Positions 45,786-58,175 of a stretch of 64,000 bases of DNA are shown here, in pieces. Position 1 is the stretch's first letter; each line of letters opens with the position of its first letter. The DNA is taken from the NCBI GenBank assembly GCA_012295275.1, contig CM022665.1, positions 41,311,152 to 41,375,151 on the forward strand, in the 5' to 3' direction. Under the pieces are notes generated by a model. The model was not told where the DNA came from, did no database searches, and was given only the letters and a program-made list of their open reading frames with translations. The position numbers were made by a program, and so were the translations under genes. Source of the stretch: Chrysomallon squamiferum. Its lineage: Eukaryota > Mollusca > Gastropoda > Neomphalida > Peltospiridae.

Positions 45786-47846
45786 GAAAATAACAAAATA
45801 ACAAGCAAACTGTATTGCCATTTTTGTTTATTCAGAATTATTATTATCCATTTTTATTAAGAAAAACATTTGCCAAAAGACTTAGTGTGATGAACATATT
45901 AATAATTACATTGATTTATATTAATTCTTTTCACTTGTGTTATTTACTGATGTATGAATAAATGTATTTTCAAACATTATACTTGCTTTTTTCTCTTCTT
46001 TTTCAGGTATTTGGCTTGAGAGAAAACTGTTTTAGCCTTGAATGTTTCACTATTTTCCACCAGCTGTTGAATAATTTCCTATGAAAAGAAAAATATTTAT
46101 AAAATAAATACATAAATTTGGTAACAATCTTTGAAGAAAGCAAATAATAATTAGTGATTAATATTAATTTAATATTTCATCTAATATCTGTTGCTTTTTA
46201 ATTGTAGAAAAAAACATAAATATAATTTAGAAGTTCTAAAACGTAATGGATAAAATAAATGTGTGAAAATAAAATTTTGAACTGAATCAAAGAACACAAA
46301 TAAGTGGATTGCAGTTCAGTGATACATCATTTACCTGAAAAGAAATAGGTCTTGGGATCAACCTGCTCTTTTCCAGGTTCACTACTTAAGTACATCAAAG
46401 TAATAAATTATAAAATAATATTTTAAGAAAAATTAATTGTATTTGAACCTGTCCTGCTGTTCCTTTCTGCTTCATTTCTTCAATCTGCTGCTGTGTCAAC
46501 TTTTGATTGGACTCATCTCCTTTGAGTTCCCGATTATCTTTTCCACTTGCAGTTTCTGAACAATAATTTTCTTAAAATGTTACACTTCAACTGTATATAT
46601 ATATTTTCTTATATATATTTTTTGTTGTTGTAAGGTTAATAATTCTTAGAATTAGATATGTGATTTACAACAAAATCAAAAGTGTTAAAATTTAAATGTG
46701 CAAACTACTAAAATTTATAATTTGAAAAATGTCCATTAAAGTACCTTTATCCTCTTCCTCCATTTTGATTTCTTCCAAGAAAGATGCATCAGTTTTAACT
46801 AACTGTCCATCTGCCAATTCAAATGTTGTTCCAAATGGGTGTCCAATTATTCCGTCTAAAGTGAATTTAAATTTGTCAAGAAATACCTGCCTTAAAATTA
46901 AAAATAAATAAATAAAATAAAAGTGTTATAGAAAAAAAACACAGATCTTTTTCAGACAAAAAAACAAAAACAAACACATTAAGCAAATATATTTCATATA
47001 TATTTATTTTGTTAAAATTATTTTTTCTTTATTTAATATTTATTTACATAGGCTGTATTAAAATTAAATAATACTTTAATAGCATTGATATGATATTGCA
47101 TTTTGTCTGTTTTAATGTATTTTTGTTTAAATATATTTACATTCCTATTTTTATTTTATTTTTTAAATATTTTAGAAATCAGAATACCTTTTTGGTCCCC
47201 CACATTTTTATACATGTGAATGAGATTCATGAAAGTAAATAGGTAACAGAACAGGTAAATAATCTTTTTCAACCTGACTACAAATATCTGTTGTATAATA
47301 ACATTGCCAAATATCTCATTCTGGGACATTAAAAACAAAAGAACTGATAAATTTAACACAAAAATGGTCGTTTTGAATCTGGCGTATATTTAAAAAAATT
47401 ATTTTACAAATTATATAACACCCGTTAACAGATAAAATAGCTATATTATTAAAATAAAGTTACCATGATTGAAGGTACCATGTTAAAAGATCATGATTAG
47501 CTATACAATTATTTTATGTTGTCACATACTCATAAAATAATAAGTGATAAAGGGACTCCACAAAATTTCACTGTTCATAGAATAAATGACGTTACTATTA
47601 CGATTATCGCGATTATGATCGTTAACTATTTTATTCCACTCTCTTTTGATTGCTTGTCTCATTGACTCATTGAGTCATTCAGACACGAGAACAAACTAGT
47701 CACTGGCTTACAATTTAAACTGTTACGGGGACAAATTGTAATTACCTTTTCATCTTAACTTGAAATACTTGTAACTTGTTTTCTCTACGGAAAATGACCT
47801 GATCATTTTCTTTGACCAAATTCATTTCTGGAATAGGTATTTCCAT
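41210..47846 (-). CDS. TRMT6: tRNA (adenine58-N1) methyltransferase non-catalytic subunit TRMT6
   Basis: RNA-binding partner of the catalytic subunit TRMT61A in the nuclear m1A58 tRNA methyltransferase. Twelve exons on the minus strand: 47746-47846, 46745-46890, 46449-46555, 45987-46078, 45640-45723, 45051-45175, 44596-44641, 43813-44326, 43496-43578, 42895-42997, 41635-41740, 41210-41286. They sum to 1584 bases: 527 residues plus stop, close to the ~500 usual for the family. Diagnostic stretches are TLDGIIGHPFGTTFELADG, AVVDSCRGLIVGSILERMGG, LIVASKNHPTPIVMNLLEF and MQMTGTGGYLLTFTVVEKR. The long exon 43813-44326 holds a Ser/Glu/Lys-rich linker that is probably disordered. The start is the ATG at 47844-47846 because upstream codons in frame reach a stop without another ATG. 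Intron 4 has a GC donor. The donor of exon 11 is uncertain (41635 keeps frame; the stronger-looking site at 41654 does not). Confidence 0.92.
42230..42450. repeat. Probable degenerate interspersed repeat in TRMT6 intron 10
   Basis: A patch of higher GC in an AT-rich intron, with GGGCGAGGGGTCTGGGGGC followed by TGACTAAGGCCCCCAGAAAC. Its composition and the near-palindromic GGGGGC...GCCCCC look like an old dispersed repeat. The family cannot be named from the sequence alone. Confidence 0.3.
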
Positions 47847-48981
47847 GATTTCGTTTCGTAATTGCACGTGTTTTGTGTTTACCGGATAACGGAAGATGAA
47901 TTGTTGTCCATCTTTTTTTCCACCCACTGAATGTAGTCCGACGAATATCCGCCAGAGTTAACTTTTGTAAAGTCGTGATTGAAAGACTATTCGATTATAT
48001 ATTGTTGTTCTGAGATGGGATTGATTAAAATAAATTAAACTACACTTTTTATTTTTTCGGTTTTCTTTATGGTACATTTTATAAAATTACATAATCGAAA
48101 GGTTGGGGAAATCCTGCAAACAATAAATTTCGTAGTGCTACTTTTTGTTTATTCTTCTAACAGAAGGAGTTTTAGCTGACAAAAATACTGCGATACTTTC
48201 TTAATGTATTAGTGATATATTTTTAAGTGCCTTAACATTTGCCTGAAAATTGTTTAGCTTTTAATACTTCATGTAAAATGTATAACGGAAAAACTATTTG
48301 TATTACACCTGTCGTAAAAATAACTTTTAGATCATTGAAGTACTAAATAAATTAGTAGCGTAAATTTAAAACGAACGTGTTTTGTATTATATTATTTGTT
48401 CTACGGACTTAATACACAATAACAGTAACTATAACAACAACAATAATCATTTTTTCCCCCTTTGTTTCTTTGTCTACAACATACTTGTTCTTATTAATAT
48501 AATTACATTGTACTTATGAAAACATGGTTTTTCTATATATATAAAAAATATTTTTATTATTATTATTTTCTAATTTAATACAGATTGGGAAAATAGTCGC
48601 GACTCCTTCCTCAGTTTATCATGTCTTTGAAAAATAAATATCTTCAAATAAAATATTGATAAATTATTGATTCTTTGAATACTTGAAACTGTCATTGTTG
48701 ATTTTAACCTAGATATGTTACAGTTACTTTTATTAACCATACTGGCCGTAAAAAAAAAAAAAAAAATAATAAAAAAATAAAAAAATAAAAAAAATAAAAT
48801 AATAATAATAATAAATAAATAAAAATAAAAATTTATTTACCTCTGTAACAAAATTAATAAAATAAATAACATATATACATTATATAACATTCAACAAAAT
48901 CATAAGTGTTAAAGTTTAAATGCTAATTTTGTGCAAACCACAACGATATGAGGAATTTTATCATTTGAATGTTTTACATTC
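47847..48981. other. Spacer between TRMT6 and unknown gene copy 1
   Basis: Holds the TRMT6 5' UTR and promoter-proximal sequence, which is shared with the later copies near 53561-54000 and 57070-57560. It also holds the downstream flank of the unknown gene copy 1 and an A-rich run at 48750-48830. No other gene is visible. Confidence 0.6.
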
Positions 48982-50528
48982 TTAACAATTTGGCTTAATG
49001 TCTATAGGAAGGACAACGAGTTCACATCTTTCAATTCCGGCTGACGTAGCCAGCGAGCTCAGAAAACACGTATCTGGATGCCTCAACAAAATGGACGCGT
49101 TTTCCGTCACATAAAGAGCAGCCTTTGCCATCTGAACCTGCTCCTGAATTATACGAACAAGGTCTTCATTTTCTGAAAAAAAATTAGCAATGACGGCCTC
49201 ATCTGGAAGGATCTTTTTGATGTTTGCAACCCAGAGGACGTCAAAGTCTGCATCCTTCTGAACGAAAGCTTGCATACACGAAACCAGCAATTCACTCTTT
49301 ATTTGAAACAGATGGTGTTTGCTGTTGTCGGAAAAGTAAAACTGCATATAACACTGCTTCATTTCGTCTCGTTCAGACAGAAGAGTGAGGTAGTCTTGAT
49401 TGGCAGCGAAGCCAAAGCGCGGGTGTTCGACGAGGTCGTCCGTGATTTCAAACGATTTCCCTTCTACAGCGATATCTCCCGTATTCCACAAGTCCGTGTT
49501 AACAATACTGTCGTCGTACATATTGAAACAGCTTTCCACACTCGAATCACTACTCGCAGTTGAATCTGTGCTTTCGTTTAAAGCCTCGTATAACTGCAAA
49601 CTTCGATGAATTTTGTACTGCTGGAACCAGCACTGAACGTCAAACCATGAAGCAGGACTCTGTTCATCAACCAAATATCTAGGATATATCCAACCGTACT
49701 CATCTTTCACTGGTATATATTTGACAAAACGCCTGTCATCCGTATGTTCTGTTACTCTCATCACTGAAAGAGGACAAAAATCATTCTCAGAAACTTTATT
49801 CTCCATTTGGTTTGAATCATTCATTTTATTCGGACTGCTGAGTTTGCTTTCTTTATAATCGCGCATAATGTCGTGCGAATTAAATCTGATTGTGGCACTT
49901 TGATTGCAGTTGGTTAAAATAGTTTCAGTGAAATAATCATTATTTTCGTACATGTATGACTGCAAATGTTTCGTTTGCGGATACCGATGTCCTACAGATT
50001 TTTTGTTTTCGGGTGATTCGGCTTCGAGCCTACAAACGTACAGAAGAGTATTGGCATTTTCAGACGATCTCTGTTGACGAAATATAAGTCGCGATGAGGC
50101 ATTAATTTCACAGTGTTCTACACTATAAATATTTATTAATTTTTTTCGTTCACTCCAAGGAGTTAATGCAGCATTATCATTTTTCGCTCTGTAAAACCTA
50201 GAATAAAGAAAGCTGTACCAATTATAATAATAATAATAATAACGACAATTTATTTTTTAAAGGCGGAAGAAATATTATTGAAATGTTTTGTTAAATCAAA
50301 CAGTTTGTTTTCATTTAAAAGATTTAGAAAATGGTTTGCTATTCAACATCGAAACGTCAGAATAACGTCATGTACGCGTTCACCCGTTTTCTAACATAAT
50401 AATATTAAAGATTTTTAATGTGAACGTTGGCATATTTATTATATTATAACATTTTAACATATTTAATAGCGTGCAAACCTTGTCATTTTCATTTCCAGCG
50501 ACTTAAGTCTTTTTCTTAAAGATGGCAT
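48982..50528 (-). CDS. Unknown two-exon gene, copy 1 (about 421 residues)
   Basis: Function not recognised. Exon 1 is 50479-50528, encoding MPSLRKRLKSLEMKMT and two bases of the next codon. Exon 2 is 48982-50197. The intron is GT-AG and phase 2. The start is supported because the same short exon occurs with only replacements in the other two copies. The protein has a basic N-terminus and a motif ALTPWSERKKL followed by SSRLIFRQQR. A Ser/Asn-rich, probably flexible middle comes next, then an aromatic segment SPASWFDVQCWFQQYKIHR. A well-conserved, acidic, mostly helical C-terminal 180 residues starts near HPRFGFAANQDYL. No signal peptide or membrane helix is seen. It is the first of three tandem copies upstream of TRMT6, transcribed in the same direction. 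Confidence 0.8.
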
Positions 50529-51376
50529 ATTTTGTTGGACTTATTTTTGCCTTTTGGTTTGAACCAACCGTTGCTATTCTTCTTTGTTTTGCATTTCCTC
50601 CGCGGAGAAATAATTTTTAAAATGCGTAGATAAGGTTTCTCTTTCGGATGAAATATATCGTGCTTAAATAAAAATAATCATACCATAGTATATTCTTTTA
50701 AACTGTGATGCTCGCAATTAAAAAAAAAAAAAATAATAATAATAAAATTTAATAAAAGAAATTAACAGTACAGGATTAAAGCAACTGGCATAATACTATA
50801 CTCTTATTTTTCTTATTTAATGCCTATGTTTTTAGAGATTTAATAATAATCTGTTGCAGCGTGTAAATTATCAGTGATTTACAAATGAAATTAAAAGATT
50901 ATTTATCCTAAATGTATTTTCTTTTCGTTTTCTTTACGATTCTTGATTTTAGGAGCAATTGGTATTACCTCCCTTTACCCGCTATATGTTAAAAACAAAA
51001 TAACCGGTTATTTATGGAAAGTTGTAACTTAATTAAAATATATTATTAAAAGGTAATAGGTAAGATTCTCCTCTAGAAAAATAAATTTGTATTTCGATGG
51101 ATTCTTCATCACATTCACAAATTTATTTCTTTCAAATTCACAGGATAATCAATTTAATTTGAAAGTGAGTGCACCGGTGTTTTTTTAATTCTACAAATAT
51201 TCACATTAGTACTATAGTCTTTACCATTATCAGTCAGCATTCATTTTCTCTCACTTTAAATTAATGAAAATTATCTTGCAGTTATAATCAAAAGAATTTG
51301 GACTGTTAACAAAATAAAAATTGATAAAATTTAATTTTAGTTTTATGCAAACTACTAAAACTAATAATTTACGAAA

Positions 51377-51532
51377 TGTCCATTAAAGCACTTTTAGCCG
51401 CTTCCTCCATTTTGATTTCTTCCATGAAAGATGCATCAGTTTTAACTAACTGTCTATCTGCCAGTTCAAATGTTGTTCCAAATGGATGTACAATTATTCC
51501 ATCTGAAGTGATTTAAATTTGTTAAGAAATAC
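51377..51532 (-). pseudogene. Decayed copy of TRMT6 exon 2
   Basis: Closely resembles TRMT6 exon 2 (46745-46890). One base is lost in the AAATTC stretch, which shifts the frame, and the donor AAAG-GTAC has become AAAAG-TGCT. It is a relic of a duplication that carried the TRMT6 5' end together with the unknown gene. Confidence 0.8.
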
Positions 51533-52091
51533 CTGATTTTTTTCTTTAATCACAACATAAAAAATAAAAAATAAAAATAAATAAATAAATAACCCCACCC
51601 AAAACAAACACATTAAACAAACCTATATGACATATATTTATTTTGTTAAAATGTTTTTCTTTATTTAAAATTTATTTACAGCAGCTCTGTTAAAATTAAA
51701 GAATACACTTAGTATGAAGTTGCATTCTGTCTATCAGAAAAAAGTATCTCATTGTATTTTTGTTTAAATGTATTTATGTTCCTATTTTTATTTTTATTTT
51801 TAAAATTTTTAGAACTTATTTTGGTCCTCCACATTTTTATATATGTAAATGAGATTCATAAAAATAAACGTTAAAAACAGACAGAAGAACAGATATCTTT
51901 TACATAAAATTAGTCAAGTTTTGAATCTGATGTGTATATAAAACTTATTTTGCAGATTATGTAACAGCCGTTTATAGATAAAAGAGTTGTTTTATTCGAC
52001 TAAAGGCACCACGACTGAGGGTACAATTTTAAATTACAATGTTTAATTATACAATTATATTTTATTATGCTGTCCGACAGGGACTCTAAAA

Positions 52092-53150
52092 TTTACTATA
52101 TATTAAGTTCTCTGTAACTTACGATCACGTGACCAAATTAGAACCCCCGCAAAGGGCGTAACACTCTTTCCCAAAAAATAGCACTGCTTAAACTTACAGA
52201 CCTCCCTGTATCGGGCAGATAGCTACCAGATTTGGTTCGGCTCTAAGGGTATTCAGGGAACAAGAAAGGCCCCAAAATTACATACCCTACCCGATTTTGG
52301 CTCGTGTCTAATGGTATTCCGGGTATATATGTATTTATATTTATTTTTGGCCAACGTTAAATCACTAGAAACAACAACACAAGTTTAGATTTAAAGAATA
52401 TATGTATTATGTGATATAATGATAGTTATTTATCGAGTAAAGCTTACAATGCTTACACGACCTATTGCAAACAGATACACGCCACAAAATTACTCTCACC
52501 ACATAAGTGAACATATGGGGGATATTAAATATGTTTATCTCTCATAAAATAGCACACCCCGAGGTGTATTTGAATATGCAAGTATATCAAAATAGCGTAC
52601 TGCTTAGTGGGACGTTGACGTGACAGTCACTTAACAGTAACACTACTGTGGTATCTATGCTTACAGTTATTGAACGTCAGTACTGACCTCAGATTCCCCG
52701 CTATTCTCGCCCACTGTTTTAGAGATAATAGCCAACAATTTACTTTGATCGGTCTGATCTCAGATTACTAGCTATTCTCCAACTAATGGTTATATTACTT
52801 CAGTATATATATATTCACATTTTGGAGAAAACTGATCTCCCTCTCCAAAATGTGATCTCTGCTTTTATTGCATAGGAAAGACCACATGGGGGTCTTTTAA
52901 TATCCCTGTCCCAGGGTGGTGCCGAGACTAGTTGGACCTTTAGTAGACATGCAGACGCTAGTGTGTCCCCCAAAAAACACTTCGCCATAGCTTATATAAT
53001 TCTTAAGGAAATCTAACATCTGTTATATATTACACAGGAGACTGCTGTCTCCCTCACACTTACCCTGTATAATTCTTAAGGGTTTCATATTAAAGAGGAG
53101 TCTGCTATCTTCGTCACACTTACTTTGGCGACATTTGAATTATTTAATTG
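52092..53150. mobile_element. Insertion of about 1 kb relative to the parent unit, possible mobile element
   Basis: The flanks match the region around 47530-47600 (GGGACTC on the left, GAATAAATGACRT on the right), but the inner part has no counterpart there. It is less AT-rich than the flanks. It contains an inverted pair (CATTTTGGAGA...TCTCCAAAATG near 52820-52850) and a near-direct repeat (GGAGACTGCTGTCTCCCTCA and GGAGTCTGCTATCTTCGTCA at about 53037 and 53097). No open frame is recognised. Ends and target duplication are not defined. Confidence 0.35.
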
Positions 53151-53442
53151 TTGACAGAATAAATGACATGACTATTACGATTATCATGATTATGATCATT
53201 AACTATTTTATTCGACTCTCCTTTGATTTCTTGTCAGATTCAGACATGTCAACGATAACAGAAAAAGTAAGTAAATATACGATAAAAGTGTCATGTCCGA
53301 TTAGGATGAAATGATGTCATTTGATTATAATGATGAACATCACAAACGCTGAAACAAGGAACATCAACAACATAAACCTGTCACTGTTTTACGATTTGAA
53401 ATGTTAAATATTTTATGCCTTACGGGGACACTTTGCAATCAC

Positions 53443-53560
53443 TTTTTTCTTCTTAAGTTGAAAAACTCGTAATTTGTTTTTTTAGGGAAAATGACCTGAT
53501 TATTTTCTTTGATCAAATTCATTTCTGGAATGGGCATTTCCATGATTTCGTTTCGAAGTT
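53443..53560 (-). pseudogene. Decayed copy of TRMT6 exon 1
   Basis: Keeps the start and first residues (MEMPIPEMNLIKENNQVIF against MEIPIPEMNLVKENDQVIF in TRMT6). It then diverges and runs into a stop where TRMT6 has its donor (AAAAAGTGATTG for AAAAGGTAATTA). The 5' UTR homology continues to about 54000. Confidence 0.8.
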
Positions 53561-54716
53561 GCACGTGTTTTGTGTTTAACAAAAACCGGAAGATCAAGTG
53601 TTGTCTTTTTCCCCATCGACTGACTGTAGTCCGATGAATATCCGCCATTGTTAACTTTTGTAAAGTCGTGATTCAAAGACTATTCGACTATATACTGTTG
53701 TTCTGAGATGGGAATAAACTACAATTTTTATTAATAAAGTAAACTAGAGTTTTTATTTTTTCGGTTTTCTTTATGGTACATTTTATAAAATTACATAATC
53801 GAAAGGTTGGGGAACCCAGAAAACAATATATCATGTAGTGCTACTTTTTGTTTATTCTTCTAACAGAAGGAGTTTTAACTGACAAAAATACTGCGATACT
53901 TTCTTAATGTATTATTGATAAATTTTTAAGTGCCTTAACATTTGCCTGAAAATTATATTGCTTTAATACTTCATGTAAGATTTATAGCGGAATAAATAGT
54001 TTGTATTACGCCTGTCGTAAAACTAATTTGTAGATTACTGAAGTGCTGAATAAATTAGTAGCGTAAATTTAAAACAAGCGTTTTTGTATTTTATTATTTC
54101 TTCTAATGACTTAATAATAATAACAAAAACACCAACAATAGCAATAGTAATACCAATACCAATAACAACATCAATTTTTCCCCTTTTTAATTTCTTTGTC
54201 TGCAACATACTTGTTCTCATTAAATAATATAATTACATTTTACTTATAGAAACATGTGTTTTTTTCTAAAAACTATTTTTTTTTTTATTATTATTTTCTA
54301 TTTTAATACAGGTTAGGAAAACGGTAGGGACTCTTTCCTCAAATTCATTATGTCTCTGAAAAATATCTTCAAATACAATATTGATAAATTCTTGATACTT
54401 TGGATTTTTGAAATTGTCGTTGTTGATTTTAACCTAGGTATGTTACAGTTACTTTTATTAACCATACTGGCCGTATTCTGCAAATGTTTATTTTTTAATT
54501 TACAAGCAACAACAAACAAACAAAAAAAAAAAACAAAAAAAAAAACAACCAACAAATAAGAAATAAAAATAAAAATATATTTATTTACCTCTAACAAAAT
54601 TAATACATACATTTAATATAACGTTTAACAAAATAAAAATATGCTAAACTTTAAATGCTAATTTTAAGCAAACTACAACTATATGTGGAATTTTATCATT
54701 TGAATGTTTTACATTC

Positions 54717-55865
54717 TTAACAATTTGGCTTAATGTCTATAGGAAGGACAACGAGTTCACATCTTTCAATTCCGACAGACGTAGCCAGCGAGCTCAGAAA
54801 ACACGTATCTGGATGCCTCAACAAAATGGACGCGTTTTCCGTCACATAAAGAGCAGCCTTTGCCATCTGAACCTGCTCCTGAATTATACGAACAAGGTCT
54901 TCATTTTCTGAAAAAAAATTAGCAATGACGGCCTCATCTGGAAGGATCTCTTTGATGTCTGCGACCCAGAGGACGTCAAAGTCTGCATCCTTCTGAACGA
55001 AAGCTTGCATGCACGAAACCAGCAATTCACTCTTTATTTGAAACAGATGGTGTTTGGTGTTGTCGGAAAAGTAAAACTGCATATAACACTGCTTCATTTC
55101 GTCTCGTTCAGACAGAAGAGTGAGGTAGTCTTGATTGGCAGCGAAACCAAAGCGCGGGTGTTCGACGAGGTCGTCCGTGATTTCGTATAATTTCCCTTCG
55201 ACAACAATGTCTCCCGTGTTCCAGAAGTCCGTGTTAATAGTACTGTCATTGTACATACTGAAACCGGTTTCCATGGTCGAATCACCACTCGCCGCTGAAT
55301 CTTTGCTTTTGTTCAAAGCCTCGTGTATCCAATCGTACTCATCCGTCACTGGGATGTATTTGACAAAACGCCTGTCATCCGTATGTTCTGTTACTCTCAT
55401 CATTGAAAGAGGAAAGAACTCATTCTGAAAAACCTTATTTGCCATTTGGTTTGAATCGTCCATTTTAATCGGACTGCCAAGGAGTTTGCTTTCTTTATAA
55501 TCGCGCATAATGTCGTGCGAACCAAATCCGATTGTGGCACTTTGATTGCAGTTGGATAAAATATTTTCAATGAAATAATCATTATTTTCGTACATGTTTG
55601 ACTGCAAATATTTCCTTTGCGGATTCCAATATTCTACAGGATCTTCGTTTTCGAGCGATTCGGCTTCGAGCCTACAATCGTACAGAAGAGTGTTGGTATT
55701 TTCATACGATCTCCGTTGACGAAATATCAGTCGCGATGGTGCGTTAACTTCACTTTGATCTCGGAGGCCATAAGTTTTTATGAACTGTTTTCGCTCACTC
55801 CAAGGAGTTAATGGAACGTTATCATTTTTCGCTCTGTAAAACCCAGAATAAAGGAAGCTGTACTG

Positions 55866-55925
<60 letters not shown>

Positions 55926-56221
55926 GACAACAATTTATTTTTGAAAGGCGGAAGGAATGTTACTGAAAAGGTTTGAAAAATTAAACACTTTGTTGTTGTT
56001 TAAAAGATTTCGAAAATGATTCGCAATTCAACATCGAAACGTCAGAATAACGTCATTATGCATTCGCCCGTTTTCTAACACAATAATATGAAACAATATT
56101 AAAGATTCTTAATGTGAACGTTGGCATATTTGTTATATTATAACATTTGATATTTTTAACAGTGTGCAAACCTTGTCGTTTTCATTTCTAACGAGTCGAG
56201 CCTTTTTGTTAATGAAGACAT
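54717..56221 (-). CDS. Unknown two-exon gene, copy 2 (about 388 residues)
   Basis: Paralogue of copy 1. Exon 1 is 56172-56221 (MSSLTKRLDSLEMKTT plus two bases). The acceptor used in copies 1 and 3 (CTAG) is mutated to CTGG here, at 55843-55844. An excellent acceptor nine bases downstream (GGTTTTACAG) gives exon 2 as 54717-55833 and keeps the frame, at the cost of three residues. Relative to copies 1 and 3 there is also a net in-frame loss of about 32 residues that removes the aromatic segment SPASWFDVQCWFQQYK. The C-terminal 180 residues remain nearly identical to copy 3. The open frame suggests it is still functional or recently so. Confidence 0.7.
55865..55924. repeat. (AAT)n microsatellite in the intron of unknown gene copy 2
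   Basis: About 60 bases of AAT repeats just inside the single intron, near its 3' end on the minus strand. A similar tract occurs in copy 3 (59420-59468) and a very short one in copy 1 (50224-50242), so its length varies between paralogues. Confidence 0.95.
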
Positions 56222-57068
56222 AATTTGTTACAATTATATTTGCCTTTTGGTTTGAACTGGCCGTTGCTATTCTTCTTTGTTTTGCATTTCCTCCGTGAAG
56301 AAGTAAGTTTTAAAATACGTATATAAGGTTTCTGTTTCGGTTAAAATATATCATGCTAAAATAAAAATAATCATATCGTAGTATTTTCTTTTAAAATGTG
56401 ATGATATCAGTTAAAATAAATAATAATAAAAATAAATAAATAGAATTAACAATACTGAATTAAAGCAACTGGCATAATATTATACTCTTATGTTTATTAT
56501 TTAAATGTCTATGTTTTTAGAGATTTATTCCTAAAACATTTTTTTATAATAATTTGTTGCAGCGTGTAAATTATCAGAGATTTACAAATGAAATTAAAAG
56601 ATTATTTATATCCGTAGATGTATTTTCAATTCGTTTTCTCTACGATTCTGGGTTTTAGGAGCAATTGGTATTACCTCCCTTTACCCGCTATATCTTGAAA
56701 ACGAAATAACCAAAATGTTATTTACGGAAATTCAAACTTGATTAAAATATATGATTAAAAGGTAATAGGTAAGGTTCTCCTCTAGAAAAATAAATTTGTT
56801 TTTCGATGGATTCTTCGTTCACAAATTTATTCCTTTAAAACTCATAGAATAATCAATTTAATTTGAAAGTGAGTGCGCCGGTGTTCTTTAATTATGTAAA
56901 TAAATGTTCATGTCATTATTGGTACTGTAGTCTTTATCATTACAACTGAGAATTCATTTTTTCTGATTTTTAAATTAATGAGAATTATCTTTCAAGGCAC
57001 AATCAGAAGGATTTGGGCTTTTAACAAAACCAAATTGATAAAATTTAAATGCTAATTTTGTGTAAGTT

Positions 57069-57241
57069 ACTAATTTTGCACGTGTTTTGTGTTTAACAAA
57101 AACCGGAAGATCAATCGTTGTCTTTTTCCCCATAGTCTGACTGTAGTCCGATGAATATCCGCCATTGTTAACTTTTGTAAAGTCGTGATTGAAAGACGAT
57201 TCGACTATATACTGTTGTTCTGACATGGGATAATTAAACAA
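57069..57241 (-). pseudogene. Remnant of the TRMT6 exon 1 / 5' UTR region (third copy)
   Basis: Matches the upstream (5' UTR) side of TRMT6 exon 1 (GTTAACAATGGCGGATATTC in reverse sense, then GCACGTGTTTTGTGTTTAAC). The part with the start codon and coding sequence is absent. The shared sequence continues upstream to about 57560. It marks the left edge of the third duplicated unit. Confidence 0.75.
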
Positions 57242-57716
57242 ATGAAACTACACTTTTTATGTTTTCGGTTTTCTTTATGGTACATTTTATAAAATTACAT
57301 AATCGAAAGGTTTGGAAATACAGCAAACAATGAATTTCGTAGTGCTACTTTTTGTTTATTCTTCTAACAGGAGTTTTAGCTGAAAAAATTATTGCGATAC
57401 TTTCTTAATGTATTATTGATAAATAAGTGCCTTAACATTTGCCTGAAAACGATTTAGCTTTTAAGACTTCATATAGGATGTATAACGGAATAACTATTTT
57501 GTATTATACCTGTCGTAAAAATAATTTCTAGATCATTGAAGTGCTGAATAAATTAATAGGGTAAATTTAAAACGAGCCTCTTTTGTATTTTATTAATTGT
57601 TCTACTGACTTAATAATAATAATAATAATTTTCATCCATTGTTTCTTTGTCTGCAACATACTTGTTCTCATTAAATAATATAATTGTATTTTACTTACAG
57701 AAACATGTTTTTCCTG

Positions 57717-57748
<32 letters not shown>

Positions 57749-58175
57749 TTTATTATTATTATTTTCTAATTTAATACAGGTTGGGAAAACGGTAGGGACT
57801 CTTTCCACAAATTCATCATGTCTCTGAAATATAAATATCTTCAAACAGAATATTGATAACTTCTTGATGCTTTATATTTTTGAAACTCGTTGTTGATTTT
57901 CGTTGTTTGTTGCAATATTACTTCTATTAACCATTCTTTCCGTATTCGGCAATTTTTTATTTTTTATTTTTTTACATTAACCCCCCAAAAAAACAAAAAG
58001 AAAAACAACAAAAACAAATATGATTGAAAATAAATGTGTTTACCTCTATAACAAAATTAATAAAAATAACATGTTATGCAATATTTAACAAAATCAAAAG
58101 TATTAAAATTTAAATGCTAATTTTAAGCAAACTACAACTATATGTGGAATTTTATCATTTGAATGTTTTACATTC

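Noticed and set aside
49270-49609. Plus-strand frames of 97 and 69 codons, repeated near 55005-55428 and 58464-58803
   Set aside because: They are antisense shadows of the unknown gene's exon 2. Their conservation follows from the real minus-strand coding sequence.
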